The notes under the pieces are model-generated. The model saw only the letters and a program-made list of their open reading frames with translations. It searched no databases and was not told where the DNA came from. Made by a program: the position numbers and the translations under genes. A stretch of 64,000 nt of DNA from Thiohalobacter sp. IOR34. Its GTDB lineage: Bacteria > Pseudomonadota > Gammaproteobacteria > Thiohalobacterales > Thiohalobacteraceae. Shown here one piece after another: positions 15,936-25,557 of the stretch. Numbering within the stretch: the first letter of the stretch is position 1; every line of letters begins with the position of its first letter. The stretch is taken from NCBI RefSeq assembly GCF_030406045.1, contig NZ_CP128988.1, positions 1,585,438 to 1,649,437 on the forward strand, given 5' to 3'.

Positions 15936-17453
15936 GTGGCTGATTTTGAAGTCCCGAAATTTAGAGAGATCCCCATCATCCCCAAGCTGAAAGAGGGGGC
16001 GATGGCTCACAGCCAGCCGTTTGTTGCCAAGGCGGAGTTTCAGGAACCGCTCGGGTATCCCGGCGAGCTGCTGGACAACTGGAAAGAGGTCGCCATCGAG
16101 AAGATGGGCGAGCTGCTCGGCAAGTACCGCTCCTTCCAGGTCTTTCTCGATGCCTGCGTGAAGTGCGGTGCCTGCACCGACAAGTGCCACTACTTCATCG
16201 GCACCCATGACCCGAAGAACATGCCGGTCGCGCGTCAGGACCTGCTGCGCAAGGTCTACCGGCGCTACTTCACCTTCGCCGGCAAGTACTTCCCCAAGCT
16301 GGTCGGAGCCGTGGACCTGACCGAGGAAGTGCTGGACGAGTGGTACAGCTATTTCCACCAGTGCTCGCAGTGCCGCCGCTGCTCGGTGTTCTGCCCCTAT
16401 GGCATCGACACCGCCGAGATCTCCATGGCCGCGCGCGAGATCATGGACGCCGTCGGCAAGGGCCAGAAGTACTGCAACGAGATCATCGGCAAGGTCTACA
16501 AGATCGGTAACAACCTCGGCCTGCCGGGCCCGGCCCTGGAAGACACCCTGGAAGGCCTGGAAGAGGACGTCGAGGACGATACCGGCGTCAAGGTCCGCTT
16601 CCCGCTCGACGAGAAGGGCGCCGAGATCCTGCTGGTCACTCCTTCCGCCGACTTCTTCGCCGAGCCGCACGTCGACGGCCTGATCGGCTACGGCAAGGTC
16701 TTCCATGAGGCCGGCGTCTCCTGGACGCTGAGTTCCTACGCCTCGGAGGCCGCCAACTTCGGCATGTTCATCGGTTCCTACGAGAACATGCGCAAGGTGG
16801 CCCTGCGCATCCGCAAGGCAGCCCAGGATCTGGGCGTCAAGCGCATCGTGTTCGGCGAGTGCGGCCATGCCTGGCGTGTGGCCTACAGCTTCCTCAACAC
16901 CCTGGCCGGGCCCTTCGACTTCCTCGACCCGCGCTACCCGGTGCCGCAGCACATCTGCGAGTTCACCTGGGAGCTGATCAAGGAAGGCAAGCTGAACCTC
17001 GACAAGTCGCGCAACGACGACATGGTGGTGACCTTCCACGACTCCTGCAACGTCGCCCGCGCCACGCGCATGGGTGACTTCCCGGGCGGCCAGTTCGTCA
17101 TCCCCCGCGAGGTCATCAAGGCAGCCTGCAACAACTTCTACGACATGGCCCCGGAGACCGTGCACGACAGCACCTTCTGCTGCGGCGGCGGCGGCGGCCT
17201 GCTGACCGACGACCTGATGGAGCTGCGCGTCAAGGGTGCCCTGCCGCGCATGGAAGCCCTGAAGAACGTCATCGACGAGTACGGCGTCACGCACATGGCC
17301 GCGATCTGCGCCATCTGCAAGAGCCAGTTCGCCAAGGTCATGCCCTACTACGGCTTCCGGCTCGACCAGATCGTGAGCGTCCACCAGCTGATCAGCAATG
17401 CCCTCATCCTCACCGGGCAGAAGAGCGACGAGGATGAAGACGACGAGGAATAA
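15936..17453 (+). CDS. dsrK: DsrK, HdrD-like iron-sulfur subunit
   Basis: 505 aa from GTG 15936 with AAGGAG upstream. Two classical [4Fe-4S] motifs (CVKCGACTDKC ~70-80; CSQCRRCSVFCPYG ~143-156) are followed by CCG-type cysteine segments (GECGHAWR ~308; SCNVARATR ~369; FCCGGGGG ~414). These build the catalytic cubane seen in heterodisulfide-reductase HdrD, thought to act on the DsrC disulfide or trisulfide. Cytoplasmic side of the DsrMKJOP complex. The C-terminal tail is very acidic (SDEDEDDEE). Confidence 0.97.
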   Translation: MADFEVPKFREIPIIPKLKEGAMAHSQPFVAKAEFQEPLGYPGELLDNWKEVAIEKMGELLGKYRSFQVFLDACVKCGACTDKCHYFIGTHDPKNMPVARQDLLRKVYRRYFTFAGKYFPKLVGAVDLTEEVLDEWYSYFHQCSQCRRCSVFCPYGIDTAEISMAAREIMDAVGKGQKYCNEIIGKVYKIGNNLGLPGPALEDTLEGLEEDVEDDTGVKVRFPLDEKGAEILLVTPSADFFAEPHVDGLIGYGKVFHEAGVSWTLSSYASEAANFGMFIGSYENMRKVALRIRKAAQDLGVKRIVFGECGHAWRVAYSFLNTLAGPFDFLDPRYPVPQHICEFTWELIKEGKLNLDKSRNDDMVVTFHDSCNVARATRMGDFPGGQFVIPREVIKAACNNFYDMAPETVHDSTFCCGGGGGLLTDDLMELRVKGALPRMEALKNVIDEYGVTHMAAICAICKSQFAKVMPYYGFRLDQIVSVHQLISNALILTGQKSDEDEDDEE

Positions 17454-17551
17454 GCACGACACAACGCCCTTAATTTTTGGATAGAACATCAAATAGAACT
17501 TGCTAGACAGAATCCGCCGCGGGCGGGTTTACCTAGACAGGAGAAACAGGC

Positions 17552-19507
17552 ATGGCAACTTCCCAAGACGAAATGAAACTGACCTTCCGCAAATTCAAGG
17601 ACGGTGAAAACAAGTGGTCGAGCATGCACGACAAGATCTTTGTCGCTGACACCTCCCACAAGTGCCCTGTTTACGTTCACCGTACCCCGCCCTGCCAGGG
17701 AAGCTGCCCCGCCGGTGAGGACATCCGCGGTTGGCTGCAGATCGTGCGCGGCATCGAGAAACCGGCACCGGGCGTGGAATGGCATGAGTACGCCTTCCGC
17801 CGTGCCACCGACGCCAACCCCTTCCCGGCCATGATGGGCCGGGTCTGCCCGGCACCCTGCGAGGATGGCTGCAACCGCAACGAGGTCGAGGAATTCGTCG
17901 GCATCAACTCCGTCGAGCAGTTCATCGGCGACACCGCCTTCGAGAACGGCTACAAGTTCGAGGCCCCGGCGCTGATCACCGACAAGAAGGTCGCCATCGT
18001 CGGTGGTGGCCCGGCCGGCATGTCCGCCGCCTATCACCTGCGTCGCCGCGGCATCGCCAGCGTGATCTTCGACGATCACGACAAGCTGGGCGGCATGATG
18101 CAGTACGGCATCCCCAACTACCGTATCCCGCGCTCCCACCTGGAGCACGAGATCAACCGCATCATCGAGATGGGTGACATCGAGGTGCGCACCAACACCC
18201 GCGTCGGCAAGGACGTGTCGGTGGAGGAACTGGAGAAGGAATTCGGCGCCATTCTCTGGGCCATCGGCTGCAAGACCGGTCGCGGCCTGTTCGTCGAGGG
18301 CTGGGACGAGACCCCGAACTGCGTCTCCGGTGTCGCCTACCTGGAAGCCTTCAACAAGGGCGACCTGAAGGTCACCGCGAAGAAGGTGGTCTGCGTCGGC
18401 GGTGGTGACACCTCGATCGACGTGGTCTCCGTGTCCCGCCGCATCGGCACCGTCGAGGATCTGGACCCCAGCCTGGCGCCGGAGAAGGTCGTCGCCGGCG
18501 AGGCCAAGCACGACGATGCGCTGGCCGCCAAGCGCGTGCCCTGCGAGGCCACCCTCACCGCGCTGTTCCCGCGCGAGGAGATGACCGCCACCGAGGAAGA
18601 GGTGCGTGACGCCCTGCACGAGGGCGTGACCATCCTCAACGAGGTGATGCCGGTTGCCTTGGTGCGCGACGAGAGCGGCCGCGCCACCGCCCTGCGCATG
18701 GCCAAGTGCGTGGTCAAGGACGGCCGTCCGGAACCCATCGAGGGTACCGAGTTCGACCTGGAGGCCGACCTGATCGTCTCCGCCATCGGTCAGGGCGGTG
18801 ACCTGACCGGTCTGGAGGACTTCGACAACGGCCGCGGGCTGATGGATTCCGACCAGTTCTACCAGGTGCCGAACAAGCCCGGCCACTTCGTCGCCGGCGA
18901 CATCGTGCGACCGCACCTGCTGACCACCGCCATCGGCCAGGGTTCGATCGCCGCCGAGAGCATCGAGCATTACCTGAAGAACGAGCAGCAGGTCAAGCGT
19001 CCGAAGGTCGACAAGCACCATTTCGACCTGCTGGCCAAGCTGAAGGAAGCCGGTCTGGCACCGATCGAGTTCCATGCCGAGGAACTGGGCGACCTGCGTG
19101 GCACCTCCGAGGGCGACTGGGCAGTCCACAACTTCGAGGACCGCGCCGCCCAGGAGATCATCACCACCGACCAGATGTTCCTCGGCCACTTCCAGTACAC
19201 CCCGCGCCACAAGCGTGCCGAGCATGGCCCGAGCGCCGAGGAAGTGCTGGGTCACTTCGAGGACCGCTACACCGGCCTGCCGGAGGACGAGGCCAAGGCC
19301 GAGGCCGACCGTTGCATGAGCTGCGGCCTGTGCTTCGAGTGCGACAACTGCGTGATCTACTGCCCGCAGGACGCCGTCTACCGTGTGCCGAAGGACAAGC
19401 GCACCACCGGCCGCTATGTCGCAACCGACTACACGCGCTGCATTGGCTGCCACATCTGTTCCGATGTCTGCCCCACCGGCTACATCGACATGGCAATGGG
19501 TGAATAA
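17552..19507 (+). CDS. dsrL: DsrL, NAD(P)H-linked iron-sulfur flavoprotein
   Basis: 651 aa. Resembles the small subunit of glutamate synthase: N-terminal cysteines (CPVYVHRTPPCQGSCPAGEDI and CPAPCEDGCNR), FAD-binding VAIVGGGPAGMSAAYHLRRRG (~149), and NAD(P)-binding VVCVGGGDTSIDVVSVSRRIG (~280). A C-terminal two-cluster ferredoxin domain follows (CMSCGLCFECDNCVIYCPQDAVYR; CIGCHICSDVCPTGYI, ~588-645). It is essential for sulfur oxidation in A. vinosum and is the proposed electron acceptor of DsrAB, passing electrons to NAD(P)+. Its presence supports an oxidative pathway. A 98-bp gap with a good ribosome site (AGGAGAAA) separates it from dsrK. Confidence 0.97.
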   Translation: MATSQDEMKLTFRKFKDGENKWSSMHDKIFVADTSHKCPVYVHRTPPCQGSCPAGEDIRGWLQIVRGIEKPAPGVEWHEYAFRRATDANPFPAMMGRVCPAPCEDGCNRNEVEEFVGINSVEQFIGDTAFENGYKFEAPALITDKKVAIVGGGPAGMSAAYHLRRRGIASVIFDDHDKLGGMMQYGIPNYRIPRSHLEHEINRIIEMGDIEVRTNTRVGKDVSVEELEKEFGAILWAIGCKTGRGLFVEGWDETPNCVSGVAYLEAFNKGDLKVTAKKVVCVGGGDTSIDVVSVSRRIGTVEDLDPSLAPEKVVAGEAKHDDALAAKRVPCEATLTALFPREEMTATEEEVRDALHEGVTILNEVMPVALVRDESGRATALRMAKCVVKDGRPEPIEGTEFDLEADLIVSAIGQGGDLTGLEDFDNGRGLMDSDQFYQVPNKPGHFVAGDIVRPHLLTTAIGQGSIAAESIEHYLKNEQQVKRPKVDKHHFDLLAKLKEAGLAPIEFHAEELGDLRGTSEGDWAVHNFEDRAAQEIITTDQMFLGHFQYTPRHKRAEHGPSAEEVLGHFEDRYTGLPEDEAKAEADRCMSCGLCFECDNCVIYCPQDAVYRVPKDKRTTGRYVATDYTRCIGCHICSDVCPTGYIDMAMGE

Positions 19508-19528
19508 GCAGGTCGTTTGGGAGTTATC

Positions 19529-19963
19529 ATGACTCGATTGCTGCAAAGCTTGCATGCCCTCCTGCTGGCAGCGGGACTGGCCCTGGCCAGTCTCCCGCTG
19601 CTCGCGCAGGCAGAGGTTCCCCTGCCCCAGGTGCCCGAGGCCAAGGCCCGGGTGAGCGACGCCCAGGGCTGCGTGGCGCCGACGGCAGAGATGCGCAAGA
19701 ACCATATGAAGTACCTTCTGAAGCACCGTGACGAGGCGCTGCGCGAGGGCATCCGCACCAAGCGCTTCAGTCTCGAGCAGTGCATCAACTGCCATGTGCC
19801 GGAAGCCGACTCGGCCGAGGCGGTGCACGTCGACAGCGAGAAGCACTTCTGCAAGAGCTGCCACAGCTATGCAGCCGTGACCATCGACTGCTTCGAATGC
19901 CATCGCGACACGCCGACGCCGAAGCACACCGGATTCCACGCAGTAGAGGGACAGTTGCAATGA
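19529..19963 (+). CDS. dsrJ: DsrJ, periplasmic triheme cytochrome c
   Basis: 144 aa from ATG 19529 (GGGAG 6 bp upstream). An uncleaved-type signal sequence (residues 5-27, LQSLHALLLAAGLALASLPLLAQ) precedes three CxxCH haem motifs: CINCH (~86), CKSCH (~109) and CFECH (~122). Cys48 (DAQGCVAP) matches the conserved cysteine that serves as unusual distal haem ligand in A. vinosum DsrJ. Periplasmic electron-transfer subunit of DsrMKJOP. Its TGA overlaps the ATG of dsrO (ATGA), implying translational coupling. Confidence 0.97.
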   Translation: MTRLLQSLHALLLAAGLALASLPLLAQAEVPLPQVPEAKARVSDAQGCVAPTAEMRKNHMKYLLKHRDEALREGIRTKRFSLEQCINCHVPEADSAEAVHVDSEKHFCKSCHSYAAVTIDCFECHRDTPTPKHTGFHAVEGQLQ

Positions 19964-20730
19964 GCAGCACAACTGACACCAATACCTCCCGGCGCCGCTT
20001 TCTCGGTACCGCCGCGGGCGCAGCCGGTGTGGCCGTTGCCCCCGGGGTGTTCCTGACCACCGTGGCCCAAGCCCGCCCCGCCGAGCAGCCGGCATCCAGC
20101 GAAAACCGCTGGGGCATGCTGATCGACACCAACAAGTGCGCCTCCGGCTGCGACGCCTGCGTCAGCGGCTGCCAGAAGGAGAACGGCTGGGGTGGCCCGA
20201 ACAGCAACGAGAAGCATTCCTCCGAGCTGCAGAAGGCCCAGTGGATCCGCAAGGTCGACATCCGCGACAAGCAGACCGGCTTCAGCCGCTCGCTGCCGAT
20301 GATGTGCCAGCACTGCGAGTTCCCGCCCTGCGTGGACGTCTGCCCTACCGGCGCCTCGATGAAGCGTGCCGACGGCATCGTGCTGGTCGACCGCCACATC
20401 TGCATTGGCTGCCGCTACTGCATGATGGCCTGCCCCTACAAGGCGCGCTCCTTCATTCACGAGGAGCTGCATGACCAGCTGCCCACCGCCCCGCGTGGCA
20501 AGGGCACGGTGGAGAGCTGCACCCTCTGCGTGCATCGCGTCGACCGTGATGGCGGCAACGCCGTACCGGCCTGCGCCGAGGCCTGTGCCGCCGCTGGTCA
20601 CGACGCCTTCGTCTTCGGCGACCTGAACGATCCGAACAGCCGGATCTCCCAGGAACTGGCCAAGCATGGCGGCACCCAGATCCGCGCCGATCTCGGCCTC
20701 AACGTGGGTATCCGCTACCGCGGCATCTGA
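19960..20730 (+). CDS. dsrO: DsrO, periplasmic ferredoxin-like subunit with Tat signal
   Basis: 256 aa. A twin-arginine leader (SRRRFLGTAAGAAGVAVAPG) is at residues 10-29. Cysteine clusters for several [4Fe-4S] centres follow: CASGCDACVSGC, CQHCEFPPCVDVCP, CIGCRYCMMACP and CTLCVHR...PACAEAC. Located on the periplasmic face of DsrMKJOP, it passes electrons between DsrJ and the quinone-reactive DsrP. Start overlaps dsrJ; dsrP starts 44 bp later. Confidence 0.97.
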   Translation: MSSTTDTNTSRRRFLGTAAGAAGVAVAPGVFLTTVAQARPAEQPASSENRWGMLIDTNKCASGCDACVSGCQKENGWGGPNSNEKHSSELQKAQWIRKVDIRDKQTGFSRSLPMMCQHCEFPPCVDVCPTGASMKRADGIVLVDRHICIGCRYCMMACPYKARSFIHEELHDQLPTAPRGKGTVESCTLCVHRVDRDGGNAVPACAEACAAAGHDAFVFGDLNDPNSRISQELAKHGGTQIRADLGLNVGIRYRGI

Positions 20731-20774
20731 GACCCCATTGCATTCAACCGTTTGACGACAACGAGCCCGTGGCA

Positions 20775-21998
20775 ATGAAACAGAAAATACATTTTCGTGA
20801 AGTCACCAACAACGGCATCGGCTACTACGGTCTCCTCGGGCTGCTCGGGCTGATCATCGCCCTGGGCCTAGGCGCCGCTTATTACATGGAACACAACGGT
20901 CACTGGGTGACCGGCATGAACAACCAGGTGGTGTGGGGCACGCCGCACGTGTTCGCCGTGTTCCTGATCGTGGCGGCCTCCGGGGCGCTGAACATCGCCT
21001 CCATCGGTTCGGTCTTCGGCAAGGTCCCCTACAAGCCGCTGGGGCGCCTCTCCGGCCTGCTCGCCATCGCCCTGCTGGTCGGCGGCCTGGCCGTGCTGGT
21101 GCTCGATCTGGGCCGCCCCGACCGGCTGATCGTCGCCATGACCCATTACAACTTCAAGTCGATCTTCGCCTGGAACATCTTCCTCTACACGGGCTTCATG
21201 GCCATCGTCGCCGTCTACCTGTGGATGATGATGGACCCGACCAAGACCGCCTACTCCAAGCCGGCCGGCCTCGCCGCCTTCCTCTGGCGACTGGCCCTGA
21301 CCACCGGTACCGGCTCCATCTTCGGCTTCCTGGTCGCGCGCCAGGCCTACGATGCCGCCATCTATGCCCCGATGTTCATCGTCATGTCCTTCTCCTTCGG
21401 CCTGGCGATCTACCTCCTGGTGCTGATGGCCGCCATGAAGTGGACCGGCCGCGAGCTGGGCGACGTGATCCTGTACCGGATGAAGAACCTGCTCGGCGTG
21501 TTCATCGCCGGCGTGCTGTTCTTCGTCGTCGTCTATCACCTGACCAACCTGTACGCCACCGAGCACCACGGCTGGGAGCGCTTCATCCTGCTCGACGGCG
21601 GCGTCTACACCAAGCTGTTCTGGATCGGCCAGGTCCTGCTCGGCAGCCTGGTGCCGCTGGCCATGGTCTATCACCCGACGCTGGGCAAGTCGCGCAGCGC
21701 CATCGCCTGGGCCTGCGGCCTGGTGATCCTCGGCGGCATCGCCCAGATCTACACCATCATCATCGGCGGTCAGGCCTATCCGCTGGTGCTGTTCCCCGGC
21801 ATGGAGGTCAGCAGCAGCTTCAGCGATGGCATCGTCAACGCCTATTCGCCGTCCCTGCCCGAGGTAGTGCTCGGCATCGGCGGCATCGCCATCGCCCTGG
21901 CCGCGGTGGTGGTCGGGGTCAAGGTGCTGCGCTTCCTGCCCGAGACACTGGAAGACCGCGTGGTCGATCCGCACCACGCCGGCGAGAAGGCGCACTGA
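20775..21998 (+). CDS. dsrP: DsrP, NrfD/PsrC-like quinone-interacting membrane subunit
   Basis: 407 aa from ATG 20775 (an in-frame GTG at 20769 has poorer ribosome-site spacing). About ten transmembrane segments, e.g. YYGLLGLLGLIIALGLGAAYY, VFAVFLIVAASGALNIASI, IFAWNIFLYTGFMAIVAVYL, of the NrfD family. It lacks haem motifs and probably binds quinone, forming the second membrane anchor of DsrMKJOP with DsrO. A strong terminator-like hairpin lies between it and dsrN. Confidence 0.96.
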   Translation: MKQKIHFREVTNNGIGYYGLLGLLGLIIALGLGAAYYMEHNGHWVTGMNNQVVWGTPHVFAVFLIVAASGALNIASIGSVFGKVPYKPLGRLSGLLAIALLVGGLAVLVLDLGRPDRLIVAMTHYNFKSIFAWNIFLYTGFMAIVAVYLWMMMDPTKTAYSKPAGLAAFLWRLALTTGTGSIFGFLVARQAYDAAIYAPMFIVMSFSFGLAIYLLVLMAAMKWTGRELGDVILYRMKNLLGVFIAGVLFFVVVYHLTNLYATEHHGWERFILLDGGVYTKLFWIGQVLLGSLVPLAMVYHPTLGKSRSAIAWACGLVILGGIAQIYTIIIGGQAYPLVLFPGMEVSSSFSDGIVNAYSPSLPEVVLGIGGIAIALAAVVVGVKVLRFLPETLEDRVVDPHHAGEKAH

Positions 21999-22030
21999 GC
22001 CTCCGCCAGCCACCCCGGCATGACCCGCAG

Positions 22031-22063
22031 CGCGCGGCCATGAGACTCATGGCCGCGCGTTTT
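22031..22063 (+). terminator. Terminator-like hairpin between dsrP and dsrN
   Basis: Perfect 14-bp inverted repeat CGCGCGGCCATGAG / CTCATGGCCGCGCG, followed by TTTT. This is the only dsr-internal hairpin with a T-run, so transcription of dsrN, dsrR and the genes behind may be reduced or have its own promoter. Confidence 0.75.
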
Positions 22064-22082
22064 CCATCCTGAGGTCCGTGCC

Positions 22083-23501
22083 ATGTCCCGCCTGCTGATC
22101 GCCGCCGCGCACAAGTCCTCCGGCAAGACCACCCTGAGCATCGGCCTCTGCGCCGCCCTGCACGCCCGTGGCCAGCGGGTGCAGGCCTTCAAGAAGGGCC
22201 CGGACTACATCGACCCGATGTGGCTGGGACGCGCCAGCGGCCAGCCCTGCTACAACCTCGACTTCTACACCCAGGGACGGGAAGAGATCCTCGCCAGCGT
22301 CGCGCGCCGCGCAGCGCAGGCGGACATCACCCTGATCGAGGCCAACAAGGGACTCTATGACGGGATGGCCCTGGACGGCAGTGACAGCAATGCCGCCCTT
22401 GCCCGGCTGCTGGAGACCCCTGTGGTGCTGGTCATCGACACCCGCGGCATGACCCGCGGCATCGCCCCGCTGCTGCTCGGCTACCAGGGCTTCGACCCCA
22501 GGCTGAGACTCGCCGGCGTGATTCTCAACCAGGTCGGGGGAGCCCGCCACGAGGGCAAGCTGCGCGAGGCCGTCGAGCACTACACCGACTTGCGCGTGTT
22601 GGGCGCCGTGCGCCGCGACGCGCGGCTGAACATCGACGAGCGCCACCTCGGCCTGATCCCCAGCAACGAGGCCGACCAGGCCGACCGGGTGGTGAGGGAG
22701 ATCGGCGAGATCATCGGCGCGCAGGTCGAGCTGGAGGCGCTCGGCGAGATCGCCGCCAGCGCCCCAGCCCTGCCGGCGCCCGCGCCCCAGGAGGCGCAAG
22801 CCGGCAGATCCGGCGCACCGCTGCGCATCGCCATCGCCCGTGACGCCGCCTTCGGCTTCTACTACCCGGACGACCTCGAGGCCCTGGAGCGCGGCGGTGC
22901 CGAACTGCTGCCCTTCGACACCCTGAGCGACAGCCAACTGCCGGAGGCCATCGACGGCCTGTTCATCGGCGGCGGCTTCCCCGAGAGCCGCCTGTCCGAG
23001 CTGGAGGCCAATGTCGCGCTGCGCCAGGCCATTCGCCAGGCCATCGAGGCCGGACTGCCCACCTATGCCGAGTGCGGTGGCCTGATGTATCTGGCGCGCA
23101 GCATCCGCTGGCAGGAACGCCGGGCGGCCATGGTCGGGGTCATCCCCGGCGATATCCTCATGTGCGAGCGGCCGCAGGGCCGCGGCTACATCCGCATCCG
23201 CGAGACCGCGGCCGCCCCCTGGCCACGCGAGCCGGGGGCCCCGGCCGAGATCGCCGCCCATGAATTCCACTACTCGCGGCTGGAAAACCTGGCCCCCGGC
23301 GGGAACTTCGCCTACGAGGTGCTGCGCGGCAGCGGTATCGACGGACGCCACGACGGCTATATCCGCCACAACCTGCTGGCCTGCTACGCCCATCTGCGCG
23401 ACACCGCCGGCTGCCACTGGACCCGGCGCTTCCTGGCCTTCGTCCGTCAGTGCAATTTCCGCAACAAACGCACGGCAGACGCCGGCGCGCGGCTGACGTA
23501 A
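22083..23501 (+). CDS. dsrN: DsrN, cobyrinate a,c-diamide synthase-like siroheme amidase
   Basis: 472 aa. N-terminal P-loop of the CobB/DsrN family (HKSSGKTTLSIGLCAALHARG, ~10-30) and a C-terminal class-I glutamine amidotransferase-like domain with the nucleophile region YAECGGLMYLARSI (~323). Known role: glutamine-dependent amidation of siroheme to siroheme-amide for DsrAB. It overlaps functionally with CysG (38668-40101), which makes siroheme. A strong hairpin upstream separates it from dsrP. Confidence 0.95.
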   Translation: MSRLLIAAAHKSSGKTTLSIGLCAALHARGQRVQAFKKGPDYIDPMWLGRASGQPCYNLDFYTQGREEILASVARRAAQADITLIEANKGLYDGMALDGSDSNAALARLLETPVVLVIDTRGMTRGIAPLLLGYQGFDPRLRLAGVILNQVGGARHEGKLREAVEHYTDLRVLGAVRRDARLNIDERHLGLIPSNEADQADRVVREIGEIIGAQVELEALGEIAASAPALPAPAPQEAQAGRSGAPLRIAIARDAAFGFYYPDDLEALERGGAELLPFDTLSDSQLPEAIDGLFIGGGFPESRLSELEANVALRQAIRQAIEAGLPTYAECGGLMYLARSIRWQERRAAMVGVIPGDILMCERPQGRGYIRIRETAAAPWPREPGAPAEIAAHEFHYSRLENLAPGGNFAYEVLRGSGIDGRHDGYIRHNLLACYAHLRDTAGCHWTRRFLAFVRQCNFRNKRTADAGARLT

Positions 23502-23539
23502 AATAATGTTTTTTCCCAACCCAACCGGTTATAGCGCCT

Positions 23540-23863
23540 ATGATCACCGTCACCCCAGAAGCCGCCAAGCAGATCCGCGAGTCCGCCCGCCAGAACCGCA
23601 TGGAGGGCATGCCGCTGCGCGTCGCCGCCCAACGCAATGCCGATGGCAGCATCCACTACGGCATGGGCTTCGACGACGTCGGCCGCGAGGACGACCAGCG
23701 GTTCAACTCCGAGGGCATCGAGCTGGTGGTTGCGCCGCCGAGCCTGCCACTGCTGGAAGGCACCACCATCGACTACGTCGAGCTGGAGCCGGGCAGTTTC
23801 GAATTCATCTTCATCAACCCGAACGACCCCAATTGCCAACCGCCGGCCGAGGCGGACGAATAA
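23540..23863 (+). CDS. dsrR: DsrR, A-type iron-sulfur carrier-like protein without the cluster cysteines
   Basis: 107 aa, MITVTPEAAKQIRESARQNR, with the IscA/ErpA fold (FIFINPNDPNCQPP at the end). The three cluster-binding cysteines of true A-type carriers are missing; only one C-terminal Cys is left. That is characteristic of DsrR, which in A. vinosum affects dsr expression after transcription. Usually dsrS follows; here a two-component system follows instead and dsrS is elsewhere. Confidence 0.92.
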   Translation: MITVTPEAAKQIRESARQNRMEGMPLRVAAQRNADGSIHYGMGFDDVGREDDQRFNSEGIELVVAPPSLPLLEGTTIDYVELEPGSFEFIFINPNDPNCQPPAEADE

Positions 23864-23937
23864 CCCCCGGTGAGCCCCGGGCCCGATAGTGCTATAGTGC
23901 GCAGCCTGTCCTTCGACCACAGGGGATACAGCAGCTC

Positions 23938-25557
23938 GTGAAGCCCATGACGGTTCAGCCGGCCACCACAGAGCAGAGCAACAGCGCCCCGGCCCAGCAG
24001 CCGGACGCTCGGCCGACCCTCTCCTGCCGTCTCCTCCTGTTCGGGCTTGCCTTGCTGATCCTGCTGCTCGGCGCCCTGCCCTTCCTGCCCTTCCTGCCCG
24101 AGCTGCCGCCTGCCGCCACGGCGCTGCTGGCCAGCCTCGCCCTGCTGCTGCTCGCCCTGCTCGCCCGGCGCATCCAGGGCGAACTCGGCCAACCGCTGGA
24201 GCAGATCCGCGGCTGGGCACGGCAGATGCTCGACGGCCGACTGGCGAATCGCCTGCCGACCGACACCGGCAGCGAGTTCGCCGAGCTGGCCGGGGCGCTC
24301 AACCAGATCAGCGACCGCATGCAGGCGCTGGCCCTGGACATGGAAAACCAGGTCCGCAAGCAGACCGCACACATCCAGAACAAGACCCGCTCCCTGGAAG
24401 TGCTCTACGACGTGGCCGCCAGCATCAACAGCTCGCGAGACCTCGATGATCTGCTGACCCGCTTCCTGCACACCCTGAAGGACGTGGTCCATGCCCGCGC
24501 CGCCACCGTGCGCCTGCTCGGCGAGGACAACCAGATGCGGCTGGTGGCCAGCCTCGGCCTCAGCGAGGACGTGGTGGAAAAGGAGCAGCAGCTACCCTCC
24601 GAACGCTGCCTCTGCGGCAAGGTCGCCAACCAGGGCACCATCCAGACCTATCCCGACCTGAAGGTCTGCGACCGGCTGACCGGCACTGCCTTCTTCAAGG
24701 ACGAGGACATCGAGATGGTCGCCGTACCGCTGCAGTACCGCGGTCGCACCCTCGGTGTCTACAACCTGTTCGTGGAACGCCGCTACCGCATCGACAACGC
24801 CGACGAGCAGGAACTGCTGATCAGCATCGGCCGCCACCTGGGCATGGCCATCGAAAAGGCCAGTGTCGACGAAGAGGCCAACCGGCTGTCGATCATCGAG
24901 GAGCGCACCCGCATCGCCCACGAACTGCACGACTCCCTGGCACAGACCCTGGCCAGCTTGCGCTTTCAGGTGCGGGTGCTCGACGAAACCCTGCACCAGG
25001 GCGACGAATCGGCGCTCTGGGCCGAGCTGGAGCGCATCGAGAACAGCCTGGACGAGGCCTACACCGAGCTGCGCGGCCTGATCGACCACTTCCGGGCACC
25101 GATCGACCGGCGCGGCCTGGTCCCGGCAGTGGAGAAGCTGGTCCAGCGATTCCGCAACGAATCCGACGCCCAGATCTTCCTGCAGCAGGAATGGGGTCAG
25201 CGCGAGCTGCCGGAGGACGTGGAGATCCAGGTGGTGCGGATCATCCAGGAGGCGCTGGCCAATGTGCGCAAGCACAGCAAGGCACATACCGTGCGCGTGC
25301 TGATGCGCGGCACCGAGGACGGTCGTTACAGCGTGCTCATCGAGGACGACGGCGTCGGCATCAGCGGCCAGCAGAAGCCGGGCGCGCCGGGTGAGCACGT
25401 CGGCCTGTCGATCATGGAGGAACGGGCGCGGCGCATCGGCGGCGAACTGCGCTTCGAGAGCGAGGCCGGCGAAGGCACCCGCATCCACCTCAGCTTCCGC
25501 ACGCCACAGGCCAGGCCGAACGAGATCCACATCCCTATCCGTCAGGTCGAATCATGA
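23938..25557 (+). CDS. NarX-like sensor histidine kinase with minimal periplasmic part
   Basis: 539 aa from GTG 23938 (ATG 23947 possible). Two adjacent membrane segments (~31-52 and ~58-76) leave almost no periplasmic loop, so the nitrate-binding domain of NarX is absent. A HAMP linker (~77-130) and a GAF domain (~165-300) with RCLCGKVA and VCDRL cysteines follow. Then come the HisKA_3 box EERTRIAHELHDSLAQTLA (~322-340, phospho-His in HELHD) and an HATPase_c domain (ALANVRKHSKA; EDDGVGIS). Its stop overlaps the start of the response regulator. It likely senses an internal signal, maybe through the GAF cysteines (inference), and sits directly behind dsrR. Confidence 0.85.
   Translation: MKPMTVQPATTEQSNSAPAQQPDARPTLSCRLLLFGLALLILLLGALPFLPFLPELPPAATALLASLALLLLALLARRIQGELGQPLEQIRGWARQMLDGRLANRLPTDTGSEFAELAGALNQISDRMQALALDMENQVRKQTAHIQNKTRSLEVLYDVAASINSSRDLDDLLTRFLHTLKDVVHARAATVRLLGEDNQMRLVASLGLSEDVVEKEQQLPSERCLCGKVANQGTIQTYPDLKVCDRLTGTAFFKDEDIEMVAVPLQYRGRTLGVYNLFVERRYRIDNADEQELLISIGRHLGMAIEKASVDEEANRLSIIEERTRIAHELHDSLAQTLASLRFQVRVLDETLHQGDESALWAELERIENSLDEAYTELRGLIDHFRAPIDRRGLVPAVEKLVQRFRNESDAQIFLQQEWGQRELPEDVEIQVVRIIQEALANVRKHSKAHTVRVLMRGTEDGRYSVLIEDDGVGISGQQKPGAPGEHVGLSIMEERARRIGGELRFESEAGEGTRIHLSFRTPQARPNEIHIPIRQVES

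Noticed and set aside
17489-20095. Very long antisense open frame opposite dsrL-dsrJ
   Set aside because: It is the mirror of highly biased GC-rich codons in dsrL/dsrJ; no start signal, family motif or conserved composition supports it. The same applies to long frames opposite dsrK, dsrP, dsrN, cysG, pepN and the TPP enzyme.
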